Below are positions 45,812-57,455 of a stretch of DNA of 64,000 nt, piece by piece. Below the pieces are notes generated by a model. It searched no databases. It was not told the origin of the DNA and saw nothing but the letters and a program-made list of their open reading frames with translations. Within the stretch, counting starts at the first letter, position 1; every line of letters starts with the position of its first letter. Origin of the DNA: Methylophaga marina (GTDB taxonomy: Bacteria; Pseudomonadota; Gammaproteobacteria; Nitrosococcales; Methylophagaceae); contig NZ_AP027741.1 in the NCBI RefSeq assembly GCF_030296755.1, positions 310,001 to 374,000 of the forward strand. Reading direction: 5' to 3'. A program made the position numbers and the translations under genes.

Positions 45812-47635
45812 TTATTCGACATTAAACATGTTGATGGCACCTGTTTCAGCTGATGAAACGCCTTGGCGGAAACTATCAAACAGTTCACGGCCCATGCCAT
45901 AGTGATGTTCAGTATTAGCCAGTACACAAGCCATACGTGAGTTCAGTTCTTCTTCGTCGACCAACACATTCAACTCACCACGTTGTGTATCAAGACGGAT
46001 CATATCGCCATCACGTACTTTGGTGAGGATGCTACCATCAGCACATTCAGGACATAAGTGAATAGCAGAAGGCACTTTACCCGATGCACCAGACATACGG
46101 CCATCAGTCACAAGCGCGACTTTAAAGCCTTTATCCTGTAATACACCTAATGGTGGTGTCAGTTTATGCAGCTCAGGCATACCGTTTGATTTTGGTCCTT
46201 GGAAACGCAGGACAACAATCACGTCTTTATTCATTTCACCACGTTTGAATGCTTCAACGACATGGTCTTGATTATCAAAGACCATCGCAGGTGCTTCAAC
46301 AACCTGATGTTTAGGATCAACGGCAGATATCTTAGACATACCACGACCAAGATTACCTTTGATAAGGTGTAAACCACCACTTGTAGCAAACGGTGCAGGA
46401 ACACTACCGATAACATCAGTATCAAGTGAGGCTTCAGGACCTTCTTCCCATGTCAAAGTACCGTCTTTCAGTGTCGGTTCTTTAGTGTATTGCTCCATGC
46501 CTTTCTCATCACCGATGGTGATGATGTCAGTATGCATTAAGCCGTGTTTAGATAATTCACGAATCAATACACCCATACCACCAGCAGCCTGGAAGTGATT
46601 CACATCGGCAGTACCGTTCGGGTAAATACGTGTCACTAATGGGATGATTTTTGACAGACGGTCAAAATCGTCCCAGTTAATGATGATGCCAGCTGCACGT
46701 GCAATCGCGATTAAGTGAATAGTGTGATTCGTTGAACCACCTGTGGCTAACAGACCAACCAAGGCATTCAATATCGCTTTCTCATCGATCATGTGACCAA
46801 TCGGACGATAATCATCACCCAATGCTGTAAATTTGAGTGCTTGTTCGGTTGCGCGTTTGGTTAATGCATCACGCAGTGGCGTGTTTGGATTAATGAATGA
46901 GCTACCAGGAAGGTGAAGCCCCATCATTTCAACCATCATCTGGTTACTATTCGCTGTGCCGTAGAATGTACATGTACCCGGGCTGTGGTATGACTCTGAC
47001 TCAGCTTTCAATAATTCATCACGACCTACTTTGCCTTCAGCGTAAAGCTGGCGAATACGTACTTTTTCTTTATTGGGTAAGCCGCTCGGCATAGGGCCGG
47101 CTGGAACGAAAACGGCTGGTAGATGCCCGAAACTCAATGCACCAATCAACAGACCTGGAACAATCTTGTCACAAACACCGAGGTACATTGCCGCATCAAA
47201 CATGTTATGGCTTAGGCCAACAGCCGTCGCCATAGCGATAACGTCACGACTGAAAAGTGAGAGTTCCATGCCGGGTTGACCCTGTGTAATACCATCACAC
47301 ATGGCTGGAACACCACCAGCAAACTGGGCTACCCCACCTGCTTCAGTGGCTGCTTTCTTGATGATTGCTGGGAAATCTTTGAACGGCTCATGCGCTGATA
47401 GCATGTCGTTGTAGGAAGAGATAATCGCAATATTGGCTTTTTGATCAGCAGCTAAGTCTGCTTTCTCTGACATCGAGCAGGCAGCAAATCCATGAGCTAA
47501 ATTACCGCAGCCCAATACAGCACGATGAGGGCCTTTTTGAATTGCCTCATCAATACGGGCCAGGTAAATATCCCGTGTTTTTTTGCTTCTCTCGATGACG
47601 TCATTGGTGACGGCTTCTAAAACTGGATGAACCAT
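45812..47635 (-). CDS. edd: 6-Phosphogluconate dehydratase (Entner-Doudoroff)
   Basis: A 607-residue member of the IlvD/Edd family, of normal length. It has iron-sulfur Cys candidates in [24 protein letters not shown] and [17 protein letters not shown], and the C-terminal [17 protein letters not shown]. It converts 6-phosphogluconate to KDPG. AAGGAAAG lies before the ATG. The gene is first of edd-eda. Confidence 0.95.
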   Translation of the reverse strand: MVHPVLEAVTNDVIERSKKTRDIYLARIDEAIQKGPHRAVLGCGNLAHGFAACSMSEKADLAADQKANIAIISSYNDMLSAHEPFKDFPAIIKKAATEAGGVAQFAGGVPAMCDGITQGQPGMELSLFSRDVIAMATAVGLSHNMFDAAMYLGVCDKIVPGLLIGALSFGHLPAVFVPAGPMPSGLPNKEKVRIRQLYAEGKVGRDELLKAESESYHSPGTCTFYGTANSNQMMVEMMGLHLPGSSFINPNTPLRDALTKRATEQALKFTALGDDYRPIGHMIDEKAILNALVGLLATGGSTNHTIHLIAIARAAGIIINWDDFDRLSKIIPLVTRIYPNGTADVNHFQAAGGMGVLIRELSKHGLMHTDIITIGDEKGMEQYTKEPTLKDGTLTWEEGPEASLDTDVIGSVPAPFATSGGLHLIKGNLGRGMSKISAVDPKHQVVEAPAMVFDNQDHVVEAFKRGEMNKDVIVVLRFQGPKSNGMPELHKLTPPLGVLQDKGFKVALVTDGRMSGASGKVPSAIHLCPECADGSILTKVRDGDMIRLDTQRGELNVLVDEEELNSRMACVLANTEHHYGMGRELFDSFRQGVSSAETGAINMFNVE

Positions 47636-47976
47636 ACTTTCCTTCTCTCTTAAATGCTTTGCCTGAATATATGCAAAGATAATTGCGGGTTCGGGGTACC
47701 CTTAAGAATCTACGTAAAGACCCGATATTATAACGCTAATACTCATTTTTAGCACGCTGTTATCAAAAACTTACCCCGCAAATGCGCTATGAAAAAGTAT
47801 CAAATTCTCATTATTATTATTTCAAACACGACGCAATATGGCAGAAATGCTGGCTGTGATGAACTTCACATTCTGCCTTTCAGCTGATGAGAAAGAGACA
47901 AAAAAGTTTTGCTCCTCGTGTTATCTAATAGCGCTTCAGGTATCATATCCGGCTTTAATTTTTTACCGAAAATACT
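47636..47976. other. Divergent intergenic region edd/trmB
   Basis: About 340 bases holding the two divergent promoters. I looked for a HexR-type palindrome (TGTAAT..ATTACA) and did not find one. TATTATTATT occurs near 47813. No RNA gene or hairpin is recognised. Confidence 0.45.
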
Positions 47977-48666
47977 ATGACAACTGAAACAAAAGCGATG
48001 CGACAAATACGTAGTTTTGTTCGCCGTGAAGGCCGTCTGACACCCGGACAACAGCGCGCTCTGGATAATCACTGGCCCATTTTCGGTATTGAAGACGACA
48101 CAGATTTATCTGATCTCAATGCCCTTTTTGGTCGCACCGCACCTAAAGTTATCGAAATAGGTTTCGGTAATGGTGCCTCATTGATTGAGATGGCTAAGAA
48201 TCATCCAGATCATGACTATATAGGTATAGAGGTTCATCGTCCTGGTGTCGGTCAGTTACTCAAAGGTATCGACGATGAGCAGCTGAGCAATGTCCGGGTT
48301 GCTTGCACCGATGCTGTTCAACTTCTTAAACAGCGCATCAAAAATCAGGCTCTCGCCCGTGTTCAAATTTACTTTCCTGATCCGTGGCATAAAAAGCGCC
48401 ACAACAAACGGCGAATTATCCAGCCTGAGTTTGTCAATGTCCTGGCAGACAAATTAGAACATGGTGGCCATTTACATCTGGCAACAGACTGGCAAGATTA
48501 TGCGGAACAAATGCTTGCAGATGTCTCCTCCAATACTCGTTTTCAAAATACAAGCCACGACAATACTTACATCGAACGTCCTGATTACCGTCCCCTGACC
48601 AAATTTGAGCAACGTGGTCATCGCTTGGGACATGGTGTCTGGGATTTGGTTTTTAAGCGGATATAA
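47977..48666 (+). CDS. trmB: tRNA (guanine-N7-)-methyltransferase TrmB
   Basis: A 229-residue SAM methyltransferase that makes m7G46 in tRNA. It has the SAM loop VIEIGFGNGASLIEMA, then DYIGIEVHRPGVGQLL, the catalytic-region IYFPDPWHKKRHNKRR, and C-terminal TKFEQRG. Length is as usual. It is followed after 84 bases by the FadL-type gene. Confidence 0.95.
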   Translation: MTTETKAMRQIRSFVRREGRLTPGQQRALDNHWPIFGIEDDTDLSDLNALFGRTAPKVIEIGFGNGASLIEMAKNHPDHDYIGIEVHRPGVGQLLKGIDDEQLSNVRVACTDAVQLLKQRIKNQALARVQIYFPDPWHKKRHNKRRIIQPEFVNVLADKLEHGGHLHLATDWQDYAEQMLADVSSNTRFQNTSHDNTYIERPDYRPLTKFEQRGHRLGHGVWDLVFKRI

Positions 48667-48750
48667 GCTGAGATTGATAAAAGCTTGCACCTGTCAGGTG
48701 CTTGAGATACTTTATCAACTTGTTCAAAAACCAGCTGCAAGTAATTGACT

Positions 48751-49980
48751 ATGAAATTAAATATCCTAAAAGCACCCAGTTTCCTTTTACTCAGTACCAT
48801 GAGCAGTGCTAGTTTTGGTGCAGGCTTCGCCATTATCGAGCAAAGTGTGACAGGCTTAGGAAGAGCTTTCGCCGGCAGTGCTGCAGCAGCTGAAGATGGC
48901 AGTACCGTATTTTTTAATCCTGCCGGTCTGGTATATCTAAAACAAGCCGAGATGGACTTCGCACTTAACTACATAGCACCCAATACCGAATTCAATAACG
49001 ACGGTACAAGCTCTCCTGCAAATGGAGGTGACTATGGCGATGCAGGTAACAATGCAGTTGTACCTAACTTTTACTTTGCGAAACCACTTAATGACAAAGT
49101 CGCAATCGGCTTTGGTGTGACTGCTCCTTTTGGCTTAGTCACTGAGTATAACGAAAATTGGGTGGGTCGTTATTTTGCTGTGAAATCGGATCTCAAAACC
49201 ATCAATTTCAATCCAAGCATTGCTTTCAAAGCGACAGATAAACTCTCTATTGGGTTTGGTGTGAGTGCAGAATACATTGATCTCACACTGTCACAGATGA
49301 CAGATCGATTTGGCGCGCCTGATCGAAAAGTAAAATTGGAAGCGGATGACTGGGGCTATGGTTATAACTTAGGCATTATGTATCAGATGACGCCAGAAAC
49401 ACGTCTGGCGCTAGCTTATCGCTCTAAAATTTCGCATACGCTTAAGGGTGAGGGAAAAGTGACAATACCAACAGGTGAGATCGAACAAAATATTCAGGGC
49501 GATGTAGATTTACCCGAAACGCTCTCACTTGCTATCCATCATCAGCTTAATGATAAATGGTCCGTTATGGCAGATGCCACGATGACCCGTTGGAGCCGTT
49601 TTGAAGAGCTTGCCATTGAATCGGATGGCGGCGCCTTCACCGATACCAAAGCTGAAGACTGGGATAACAGCATGCGATATGGGATTGGTTTGAATTATCA
49701 ATACAGTGATAAATGGCAATTTCGTACAGGGATTGCCTACGATGAAACACCCGTTCCCAATGCCGAACGACGCACTGCGCGAATACCTGACAATGACAGA
49801 AAATGGTTAGCGATTGGCGCGACCTATAACTATTCTGACAATCTGGTTATTGATGCAGGCTATGCCCATTTATTTGCAAGCAATCCTTCGATAAGAGAGT
49901 CCGACGGAAGTCATAGTCTTAATGGTGATTATGATGTCAGTGTTGATTTGTTAGGAGTTCAACTTCGTTGGTTAATGTAA
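48751..49980 (+). CDS. FadL/OmpP1-family outer-membrane channel
   Basis: About 409 residues with signal peptide (ILKAPSFLLLSTMSSASFGAGF). The mature start GFAIIEQSVTGLGRAFAGSAAAAEDGSTVFFNPAG is the FadL hatch and N-terminal signature (asparagine-proline-alanine-glycine). The rest is beta-strands with aromatic girdles, ending in LLGVQLRWLM. Imports long-chain fatty acids or other hydrophobic compounds. The next gene, an acyl-CoA synthetase, starts on the base after its stop, so uptake and activation are coupled. Confidence 0.88.
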   Translation: MKLNILKAPSFLLLSTMSSASFGAGFAIIEQSVTGLGRAFAGSAAAAEDGSTVFFNPAGLVYLKQAEMDFALNYIAPNTEFNNDGTSSPANGGDYGDAGNNAVVPNFYFAKPLNDKVAIGFGVTAPFGLVTEYNENWVGRYFAVKSDLKTINFNPSIAFKATDKLSIGFGVSAEYIDLTLSQMTDRFGAPDRKVKLEADDWGYGYNLGIMYQMTPETRLALAYRSKISHTLKGEGKVTIPTGEIEQNIQGDVDLPETLSLAIHHQLNDKWSVMADATMTRWSRFEELAIESDGGAFTDTKAEDWDNSMRYGIGLNYQYSDKWQFRTGIAYDETPVPNAERRTARIPDNDRKWLAIGATYNYSDNLVIDAGYAHLFASNPSIRESDGSHSLNGDYDVSVDLLGVQLRWLM

Positions 49981-51786
49981 ATGTCATTGGATACAACAGA
50001 TTATATTTCTATAGCTTCTGCTCAGACTTTATACGGCCTATTCAGAGAGCGGCATAGAAAAACCCCCAACAGCACAGCCTATTCACATTTTTGTGCAGAT
50101 ACTCAACAGTGGCAAACCACCACCTGGTCAGAGGCTGCACAACAAATAGCTATCTGGCAACATGCGCTGAAATCAGAAGGTCTGAGCTCAGGCGACCGGG
50201 TCGCGTTGAATTTGAAAAATTGTCAGGAATGGGTGTTTTTTGATCAGGCAGCCTTAAGTCTTGGTCTCATTACAGTCCCACTCTACCCAGATGATCGGCC
50301 TGATAGCCTTGCTTTTATCTTGCAAGATGCTGATGTCAGATGTTTATTTCTACAAAACCAGCATCAATGGCAACGTCTGAAACCTTCGTTATCAGACGAA
50401 CATCAGCTCAAACGTGTGATTATCAAAACTACTGGTGAAAATATACTTGATGCACCAGCTGTATACATGAACGAATGGTTGAGAACGGATACTAACCCGG
50501 GCTTGATTGATTGGCAGGCAGATCCTCATCAATTAGCCACGATCATCTACACTTCAGGCACCACAGGTAAACCCAAGGGCGTTATGCTCAGTCATTATAA
50601 TATTTTGTCTGTTGCCAGCGCTTCACTTGAGTGCTTTCAAGTTCGGTCAGATGATCTTTTTCTATCCTTTCTCCCCCTATCGCACACACTGGAGAGAACG
50701 GCCGGTTACTATTTACCCATGATGACGGGGGCTAGAGTGGCTTTTTCCAGAGGCATTCCACAATTAGCCAATGATATTCAAGAGCTGAAACCCTCTGTAT
50801 TAATTGCTGTACCACGTATTTTTGAACGCATCTATCAACGTATACAGTCTTCTGTGTCATCACAGCCCTGGTACAAACGCTTATTGCTCAAATTGACATC
50901 TCATATAGGCTGGACATCTTTTCTCCACGCTCAACGTCGTCACCGCTGGTCTCCTAGTTTCCTAGTCATGCCTGTATTAGAGAAAATAGTAGCCAAAAAT
51001 ATACAAGCCCTTTTCGGTGGGCAATTAAGAATAGCCGTGACTGGTGGGGCCGCTATTCCACATCATGTTGCTGAATTTTTCATCGGCATAGGGATCAATC
51101 TTTTACAAGGCTATGGTTTAACGGAAACAAGTCCCGTCATTAGCGTGAATAGAACTTCAGAAAATGAACCGTTTAGTGTGGGTCAACCTATCCCTTCTGT
51201 GGAAGCAAAAATAGGTGACAATGCCGAGCTTTTAGTCAAAAGCCCTGGCAATATGTTGGGTTACTGGAATAACCATAAAGCAACAGCGAATACCATTGAT
51301 GCTGAAGGCTGGTTACATACAGGGGATCAAGCGCGTATAGCTGAGAGTGGACATATCTTCATTACCGGCCGAATTAAAGACATTCTGGTATTGAGTAATG
51401 GTGAGAAGGTCTCGCCAGTGGATATGGAAATGGCTATCACTCGTGATGAATTGTTTGAACAGGCCCTGGTATTGGGTGAAGGCAAGCCTTTTCTCTCTGC
51501 ACTTGTTGTCTTGAATGCAGAACAGTGGCTTCAACTTGCACAAAGGTTGAAGCTAGATGCAATGAATAAAAATAACCTTACTGATAAAAGCCTGCAACAA
51601 CATATCATTCAGAGGTTCAGAGGCTTGTTACATGACTTTCCTGCCTATGCCAAGATTCGCCGGGTGCATCTCACTCTCTCACCTTGGACAATAGAAAATG
51701 GCATGCTAACACCAACCCTGAAAATAAAACGTGCAAAACTTGTTGAGGCCAACCAACAACTTATTGATGAGTTTTATCAGAACTAA
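49981..51786 (+). CDS. Long-chain acyl-CoA synthetase (AMP-binding)
   Basis: A 601-residue ANL-family enzyme of the FadD15/FACS type. It shows TIIYTSGTTGKPKGVMLSH (P-loop), LLQGYGLTETSPVISVN, WLHTGDQARI and GRIKDILVLSNGEKVSP (hinge). It activates fatty acids to acyl-CoA. TAA of the FadL gene is directly followed by its ATG. It is convergent with folC, with two bases between the stops. Confidence 0.9.
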   Translation: MSLDTTDYISIASAQTLYGLFRERHRKTPNSTAYSHFCADTQQWQTTTWSEAAQQIAIWQHALKSEGLSSGDRVALNLKNCQEWVFFDQAALSLGLITVPLYPDDRPDSLAFILQDADVRCLFLQNQHQWQRLKPSLSDEHQLKRVIIKTTGENILDAPAVYMNEWLRTDTNPGLIDWQADPHQLATIIYTSGTTGKPKGVMLSHYNILSVASASLECFQVRSDDLFLSFLPLSHTLERTAGYYLPMMTGARVAFSRGIPQLANDIQELKPSVLIAVPRIFERIYQRIQSSVSSQPWYKRLLLKLTSHIGWTSFLHAQRRHRWSPSFLVMPVLEKIVAKNIQALFGGQLRIAVTGGAAIPHHVAEFFIGIGINLLQGYGLTETSPVISVNRTSENEPFSVGQPIPSVEAKIGDNAELLVKSPGNMLGYWNNHKATANTIDAEGWLHTGDQARIAESGHIFITGRIKDILVLSNGEKVSPVDMEMAITRDELFEQALVLGEGKPFLSALVVLNAEQWLQLAQRLKLDAMNKNNLTDKSLQQHIIQRFRGLLHDFPAYAKIRRVHLTLSPWTIENGMLTPTLKIKRAKLVEANQQLIDEFYQN

Positions 51787-51788
51787 GC

Positions 51789-53084
51789 TTATTTATTTTT
51801 AAGGTGGAACTCAGGAAGAATTCGCATGATAGCCTCTACAGTATGAAATGATCCGAATATCAAAATCCGATCATCTGTTTCTGCCTTCTGTAAGGCATGT
51901 TGGTAGGCATCATTCACGGTGGTGTAACAGTTATAATTATCAAGCTCGGATGAAGATATTGCTTTTGCTGCCAGAGACTCAGCATCCATACCACGGTCAC
52001 CATCCAATCCTGCAAAAAACCAATGTGTAATATCCTTTTGCAAGATCTGGATAACCGACTGACAATCCTTATCTTTCAGCATGGCTAACACTGCATATGT
52101 TTTACCTTTACAGTTTCGCTGTGAAAGTAATTTGTGAAGGTTTTCAGCCCCTTGCTGATTATGTGTGACATCAAGGATAAGCGTCACATTGTCACGTTTT
52201 ATCTCTTGAAATCTGCCAGCCAGATTGACATGCTTCAGTCCATTTAAAATAGCCGTATCGGTGATGGTTAATCCCTGCTCTTTCAACAACTCACAAACCT
52301 GCACGACGGCTGCAGCATTTTGTATCTGGTAATCACCCACTAAGGCAGGATAAGGTAATACTCTGGCTTCATTTCCAGTAGCTTGCCAGCTCCAGCTATC
52401 CTCATTCAATTGTGAATACTGATACGCCTCACCTGCTTTGTATAAAGGCGCATTTTGTTTCCGGGCATGTTCGAGCAGACTACTGGGAGGCACTGTCTCT
52501 GAACAGACAACGGGCGTCATAGGGCGAATAATGCCCGCCTTTTCATAAGCGATTTTCTCACGCGTATCGCCTAACCAGGCGGTATGATCGAGCCCAATTG
52601 GGGTAATAAGCGCGATATCTGTATCAAACAAATTGACAGCATCCAAACGCCCTCCCATACCGACTTCAAGGACGGCAATATCCACTTTTTCAAGCCTGAA
52701 GATTTCCGCCGCGGCCAGTGTGGCAAACTCAAAATAAGTGAGTGAAATGTCACCACGTGCTTCATCGATACGAGCAAAGGCATCACAAATCTGTTGGTCT
52801 GAGCAGGGTTGACCGTTGATAGCTATACGTTCGTTATACGCTAGCAGATGTGGCGAAGTATAGGTCCCAGTTTTATAACCGGCCGCCATCAGAATGCTAC
52901 TGGTCATAGCAACTGAGGAACCTTTACCGTTAGTACCAGCAATCGTCACCAATTTGAATGGTAACTTTGTCTGCCCTTGCATGTTTTGCCATACAAGAGC
53001 GATACGATCTAAGCCTGGATCAATTTCAGTGAAGTGTAATTTTTCCTGCCACGCCAACCATTGTGGCAATGTGCTGAACCGCAT
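51789..53084 (-). CDS. folC: Bifunctional folylpolyglutamate/dihydrofolate synthase
   Basis: A 431-residue Mur-ligase-fold enzyme. It has IAGTNGKGSSVAMTSSIL (P-loop), TSPHLLAYNERI, LEVGMGGRLDAVN, and C-terminal DVTHNQQGAENLHKLL. It adds glutamates to folates and makes dihydrofolate. Last gene of the minus-strand cluster, 6 bases after accD. Confidence 0.94.
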   Translation of the reverse strand: MRFSTLPQWLAWQEKLHFTEIDPGLDRIALVWQNMQGQTKLPFKLVTIAGTNGKGSSVAMTSSILMAAGYKTGTYTSPHLLAYNERIAINGQPCSDQQICDAFARIDEARGDISLTYFEFATLAAAEIFRLEKVDIAVLEVGMGGRLDAVNLFDTDIALITPIGLDHTAWLGDTREKIAYEKAGIIRPMTPVVCSETVPPSSLLEHARKQNAPLYKAGEAYQYSQLNEDSWSWQATGNEARVLPYPALVGDYQIQNAAAVVQVCELLKEQGLTITDTAILNGLKHVNLAGRFQEIKRDNVTLILDVTHNQQGAENLHKLLSQRNCKGKTYAVLAMLKDKDCQSVIQILQKDITHWFFAGLDGDRGMDAESLAAKAISSSELDNYNCYTTVNDAYQHALQKAETDDRILIFGSFHTVEAIMRILPEFHLKNK

Positions 53085-53090
53085 ACAGTT

Positions 53091-53945
53091 CTATGCTGCA
53101 CGATGCTGAAGCATGCTGAGGATATTGGATAATCTATCTCGCATTTGACGACGATCAATAATCATATCAATCGCACCATGTTCCAACAGAAACTCTGCTC
53201 TTTGAAAGCCTTCCGGGAGTGTTTCACGGACGGTTTGCTCAATAACACGTGGACCAGCAAAACCAATAAGCGCATTAGGTTCAGCCACATTGATATCACC
53301 GAGCATCGCTAAACTCGCAGATACACCACCCATTGTCGGATCAGTCATGACTGATACAAATGGAATGCCTGCATTACTTAACTGAGTCAGGATCGCACTG
53401 GTTTTAGCCATTTGCATTAAAGACAATAAGCCTTCTTGCATGCGCGCACCACCACTCGCAGAAAAACAGACCAACGGAATATTATTTTTCAGCGCGACTT
53501 TGGCTGCTCGAACAAATTTTTCACCTACGACAGATCCCATCGATCCAGCCATAAAGTTAAAATCAAAACTGACTGCAACTAATGGTAAACCATTGACTCT
53601 ACCTTGCATTGCCAACAAAGCATCGTTTTCGCCTGTTGTTCGTTGTGCTTGGGTAAGACGATCTTTATAGCGTTTACTGTCTTTGAACTTCAGTGTGTCG
53701 ACAGGTTTAACTTCAGCGGCGATTTCTTTACGGTCTTCTTCATCCAGAAAGCTTTCCAGCCGTGTTCTGGCATTAATGCGCTGGTGATGATCACACTTAG
53801 GACATACCATCAAATTACGTTCAAGTTCTGCACGGTAAAGTACATTGTCACAGCTTGGACATTTACACCAGACACCTTCTGGCACTGAACGACTTCGCAC
53901 AGTTGTACGAATTTTGGATGGGAGTAATCTTTCAAACCAACTCAT
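53091..53945 (-). CDS. accD: Acetyl-CoA carboxylase carboxyltransferase beta subunit
   Basis: A 284-residue protein. An N-terminal zinc ribbon ([11 protein letters not shown], then [12 protein letters not shown]) precedes the crotonase-fold carboxyltransferase domain, with [19 protein letters not shown]. It transfers carboxyl from biotin to acetyl-CoA with AccA, in the first step of fatty acid synthesis. Between trpA and folC, as in most gammaproteobacteria. Confidence 0.96.
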   Translation of the reverse strand: MSWFERLLPSKIRTTVRSRSVPEGVWCKCPSCDNVLYRAELERNLMVCPKCDHHQRINARTRLESFLDEEDRKEIAAEVKPVDTLKFKDSKRYKDRLTQAQRTTGENDALLAMQGRVNGLPLVAVSFDFNFMAGSMGSVVGEKFVRAAKVALKNNIPLVCFSASGGARMQEGLLSLMQMAKTSAILTQLSNAGIPFVSVMTDPTMGGVSASLAMLGDINVAEPNALIGFAGPRVIEQTVRETLPEGFQRAEFLLEHGAIDMIIDRRQMRDRLSNILSMLQHRAA

Positions 53946-53964
53946 TTTGTCACCTTCGTTATTT

Positions 53965-54786
53965 TTATGCTTTTGCTAAATCACGCGCATTGATGGCATG
54001 GCGCATTTCAGCTAACAGACCTGCAACTGCAACTGGCAGCTCTTCAAGTCGTTGTGCATGTTCTTCGATGCACTTAACCAGAGTACTACCTACTACCACC
54101 GCATCGGCAATCTCGGCAACTGCTGCTGCAGACTTACCATCACGGATACCAAAACCAACACCTAGCGGTAAATCCGTTCTTTCACGCAGCATACTGAGTT
54201 TATCATTGACTTCTGTCACGTCTAGCGAAGCCGAGCCGGTCACCCCTTTAATGGAAACATAATAAATGAATCCACGCGCAAAAGAAGCAATCATTGACAT
54301 ACGTTCTGCCGATGTCGTTGGTGCCACCAAGTAGATGGTATCAATATCATGCTGATCCATGATCTCACGAAACTCAACTGATTCTTCGGGAGGTACGTCA
54401 ACAGTTAATACCCCATCAACACCTGCTTCTTGAGCAAGTTTAGCAAACTCTGCATATCCCACAGCTTCAATAGGATTCGCATAGCCCATTAAGACGATGG
54501 GTGTTTCTGTGTTTTTCTCACGAAACTTTTTCACCATTGTCAGCACAGATTTGATGCTGACATCGTTCTTAAGCGCTCTTTCACATGCTTTTTGGATGAC
54601 AGGACCATCACTCATCGGGTCAGAAAAAGGGATACCAAGTTCAATAATATCGGCACCTGCATCGACCAGCGCATGGAGCAATGGCACGGTTACCCAAGGT
54701 TCAGGATCGCCGGCAGTAATATAGGGAATAAGTGCTGTTTGACCATCTGTCTTCAGTTTCTCAAAGCACTGACTTATACGACTCAT
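53965..54786 (-). CDS. trpA: Tryptophan synthase alpha chain
   Basis: A 273-residue TIM barrel. It has [15 protein letters not shown], then [21 protein letters not shown] with the catalytic Glu and Asp, and [12 protein letters not shown]. It cleaves indole-glycerol phosphate. It follows trpB by 10 bases. Confidence 0.96.
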   Translation of the reverse strand: MSRISQCFEKLKTDGQTALIPYITAGDPEPWVTVPLLHALVDAGADIIELGIPFSDPMSDGPVIQKACERALKNDVSIKSVLTMVKKFREKNTETPIVLMGYANPIEAVGYAEFAKLAQEAGVDGVLTVDVPPEESVEFREIMDQHDIDTIYLVAPTTSAERMSMIASFARGFIYYVSIKGVTGSASLDVTEVNDKLSMLRERTDLPLGVGFGIRDGKSAAAVAEIADAVVVGSTLVKCIEEHAQRLEELPVAVAGLLAEMRHAINARDLAKA

Positions 54787-54796
54787 TATGACTTCC

Positions 54797-56017
54797 TTAG
54801 AATTTTAATCCAGCCATGGCGGCAACGGTATGCATATCTTTGTCACCACGCCCTGACAGGTTAACTACTATTGTTTGCTCTGGAGACATGGTCGGTGCCA
54901 ATTTTTTCACATAGGCCAACGCATGGCTTGACTCAAGTGCAGGAATAATACCTTCGGTGCGTGTAAGCTCATGGAAAGCAGTTAACGCCTCTTCATCAGT
55001 TACCGACACATAATTTGCTCGACCAATATCTTTCAACCAAGCATGCTCAGGGCCCACACCTGGATAGTCCAGTCCAGCTGAAATTGAATGCGTTTCTACG
55101 ATTTCACCATTGTCATCTTGCATCAGATAAGTACGGTTTCCATGTAAAACACCTGGTCTTCCCGCAGAAAGTGGTGCTGAATGCTGACCTGTTTCAATCC
55201 CATGTCCAGCGCCTTCCACACCATGCATTTCAACAGACTCATCTTCGATGAATGGATGAAACAGACCAATCGCATTAGAACCGCCACCAATACAAGCAAC
55301 CAATGCATCTGGTAGTTTGCCATTGATATCCAGCATTTGCTGCTTGGCTTCACGTCCAATAATAGATTGAAAATCTCTTACCATAGCAGGATAAGGATGG
55401 GGACCGGCAACAGTACCTATGATGTAAAACGTATCATCAACATTGGTTACCCAATCACGTAGCGCTTCATTAAGCGCATCTTTTAATGTGCGTGAGCCTG
55501 ATTCCACCGGCACCACTTGTGCACCGAGCAGTTTCATTCTGTATACATTCTGAGCCTGACGTTCAACATCTTCTACGCCCATGTAAACAATACATTCCAA
55601 GCCCATTCTGGCAGCGACCGTTGCTGTCGCCACACCGTGTTGACCAGCGCCTGTTTCAGCGATGATGCGGTTCTTACCCATACGCTTGGCTAATAAGGCC
55701 TGACCGATAGTATTGTTAACTTTGTGCGCGCCAGTATGATTGAGATCTTCACGTTTCAAATAAATTTGAGCGCCGCCTAACTTCTGTGTCCAATTCTCGG
55801 CGAGATAGAGAGGTGATGGACGCCCTACAAAGGTGCTCAGGTCTTTGTCCATTTCTGCCAGAAAATTGGGATCGTTACGATATTGCTCATAAGCTTGTTG
55901 AAGCTCATATATCGCACCCATAAGCGTCTCACCAACAAACCGACCTCCATAAGGTCCGAAATGTCCACGCTCATCAGGGAATGTTTTGTAATAATCGTGA
56001 ATATGCTCTTTAAGCAT
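54797..56017 (-). CDS. trpB: Tryptophan synthase beta chain
   Basis: A 406-residue PLP enzyme. The cofactor Lys is in [25 protein letters not shown], the phosphate loop [11 protein letters not shown] and [16 protein letters not shown] are present. It condenses indole with serine. Its start overlaps the trpF stop by 8 bases. Confidence 0.97.
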   Translation of the reverse strand: MLKEHIHDYYKTFPDERGHFGPYGGRFVGETLMGAIYELQQAYEQYRNDPNFLAEMDKDLSTFVGRPSPLYLAENWTQKLGGAQIYLKREDLNHTGAHKVNNTIGQALLAKRMGKNRIIAETGAGQHGVATATVAARMGLECIVYMGVEDVERQAQNVYRMKLLGAQVVPVESGSRTLKDALNEALRDWVTNVDDTFYIIGTVAGPHPYPAMVRDFQSIIGREAKQQMLDINGKLPDALVACIGGGSNAIGLFHPFIEDESVEMHGVEGAGHGIETGQHSAPLSAGRPGVLHGNRTYLMQDDNGEIVETHSISAGLDYPGVGPEHAWLKDIGRANYVSVTDEEALTAFHELTRTEGIIPALESSHALAYVKKLAPTMSPEQTIVVNLSGRGDKDMHTVAAMAGLKF

Positions 56018-56624
56018 TTGCCACCTCTCTCATAAAAGTGCTGATCTTTTCATGACTTTTTATCCCCTTATCACTTTCAACGCCACCACTGACGTCGACT
56101 GCATAGGGCTGCACTTGATGGATAGCCTGCAACACATTAGATGCATGTAGACCACCCGCTAAAATAATGGGTTTATCAATACGACTGATCTGAGACCAGT
56201 CAAATGTTTTGCCTGTTCCACCAGGTAAGCCTGGTTGATAGGTATCAAGAAGTAACGCCGAAGCTGTTGAATAGTCGTCAGCTACTTCTTGAAGATTTAC
56301 ACCATCTCGCATTCTTACCGCTTTGAGATATGGCATCTCAAATTGGTGACAAAAATCAGGGCTTTCATCACCATGGAACTGAAGTATATCAACCGATAAC
56401 TCGTCAAGACAGCGTGAAACCAGGTCTTTATCAGGGTCAACAAAGAGTGCCACTTTTGAAACAAATGGCGCCAAATTAGCTGTAATCGTGTTTGCCTGCG
56501 CAAAAGATATGGCTCTTGGGCTTGGAGGATAAAATACTAAGCCAATCGCATCAGCTCCAGATTCCGCTGCAAAATCAGCATCTTGCTGACGAGTTATGCC
56601 GCATATTTTTACTCGGGTTCTCAT
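56010..56624 (-). CDS. trpF: Phosphoribosylanthranilate isomerase
   Basis: A 204-residue TIM barrel. It has [13 protein letters not shown] with the catalytic Cys, [25 protein letters not shown] and [10 protein letters not shown], then VDVSGGVES. It acts two steps before TrpAB. TrpE, TrpG, TrpD and TrpC are not in the window, so the trp genes are split as is common in gammaproteobacteria. Confidence 0.95.
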   Translation of the reverse strand: MRTRVKICGITRQQDADFAAESGADAIGLVFYPPSPRAISFAQANTITANLAPFVSKVALFVDPDKDLVSRCLDELSVDILQFHGDESPDFCHQFEMPYLKAVRMRDGVNLQEVADDYSTASALLLDTYQPGLPGGTGKTFDWSQISRIDKPIILAGGLHASNVLQAIHQVQPYAVDVSGGVESDKGIKSHEKISTFMREVANA

Positions 56625-56660
56625 CTGTTTCTATGGTTACTCTTAAATAGAGCTGTTACT

Positions 56661-57440
56661 TTACCAGAGCACCGGAAAAGCTGACACTGCCGGGATTGAA
56701 TATTGCTCTGGATAACGAACATCCACCAGATATAACCCCTCTGCTGGCGCAGTTATGCCACCTTGACTTCTATCGGTACTGCGCAAGACCTCACCAGCCC
56801 ATTCAACAGGTTTACTACCATCGCCAATAGCTGTCATGACACCAACAAGGTTTCTTACCATGTGATGTAGAAATGATAGTGCTTCGACATCAATCGCAAT
56901 ACAGTCTTGTTGCTGACTGATGCTAATTTTATCTAAGGTCTTGATTGGGCTTTTTGCCTGGCACTCACTCGCTCTAAATGCTGAGAAATCATGTTGTCCA
57001 ACTAATTGATCCGCAGCGGCCTGCATCCTTTCAATATCTAATGGCGGATAGTGCCACCACATTCTATGCTGATGAATTGATGACCGGCTCAGACGGTTTA
57101 AGATCAGATACCGGTAGCTTCGTTTGATAGCGGAAAATCTGGCATGGAAATCATCATCTACAAACTCTACCCAAGTGACATTCACATCTTTAGGTAAGTT
57201 TGCATTGATACCTAAAAGCCAGCCTCGCTTTTCTCTGATTGAGTCTGTATCAAAGTGCACCACTTGATTTAGGCCATGGACACCTGTGTCGGTGCGTCCA
57301 GCGGCATACACTTCAACCGGATGGTTAGCTACAACAGAAACCGCCTTTTGCAGTTCACCTTGTACGGTTCTGGAATGGGACTGAATTTGCCAACCACAAA
57401 AATACGTGCCGGCATACTCTATGCCGAGTGCTATTCTCAC
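56661..57440 (-). CDS. truA: tRNA pseudouridine(38-40) synthase TruA
   Basis: A 259-residue enzyme. It has LGIEYAGTYFCGWQIQ at the N-terminus, the catalytic Asp in AAGRTDTGVHGLNQVVHF, ARFSAIKRSYRY and FLHHMVRNLVG. It modifies positions 38-40 of tRNA anticodon arms. It lies 15 bases after fimV. Confidence 0.95.
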   Translation of the reverse strand: MRIALGIEYAGTYFCGWQIQSHSRTVQGELQKAVSVVANHPVEVYAAGRTDTGVHGLNQVVHFDTDSIREKRGWLLGINANLPKDVNVTWVEFVDDDFHARFSAIKRSYRYLILNRLSRSSIHQHRMWWHYPPLDIERMQAAADQLVGQHDFSAFRASECQAKSPIKTLDKISISQQQDCIAIDVEALSFLHHMVRNLVGVMTAIGDGSKPVEWAGEVLRSTDRSQGGITAPAEGLYLVDVRYPEQYSIPAVSAFPVLW

Positions 57441-57455
57441 TAATTCCTCTCTCTT

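Noticed and set aside
53855..54262. 135-codon frame over the accD-trpA junction
   Set aside because: Antisense shadow of trpA and accD.
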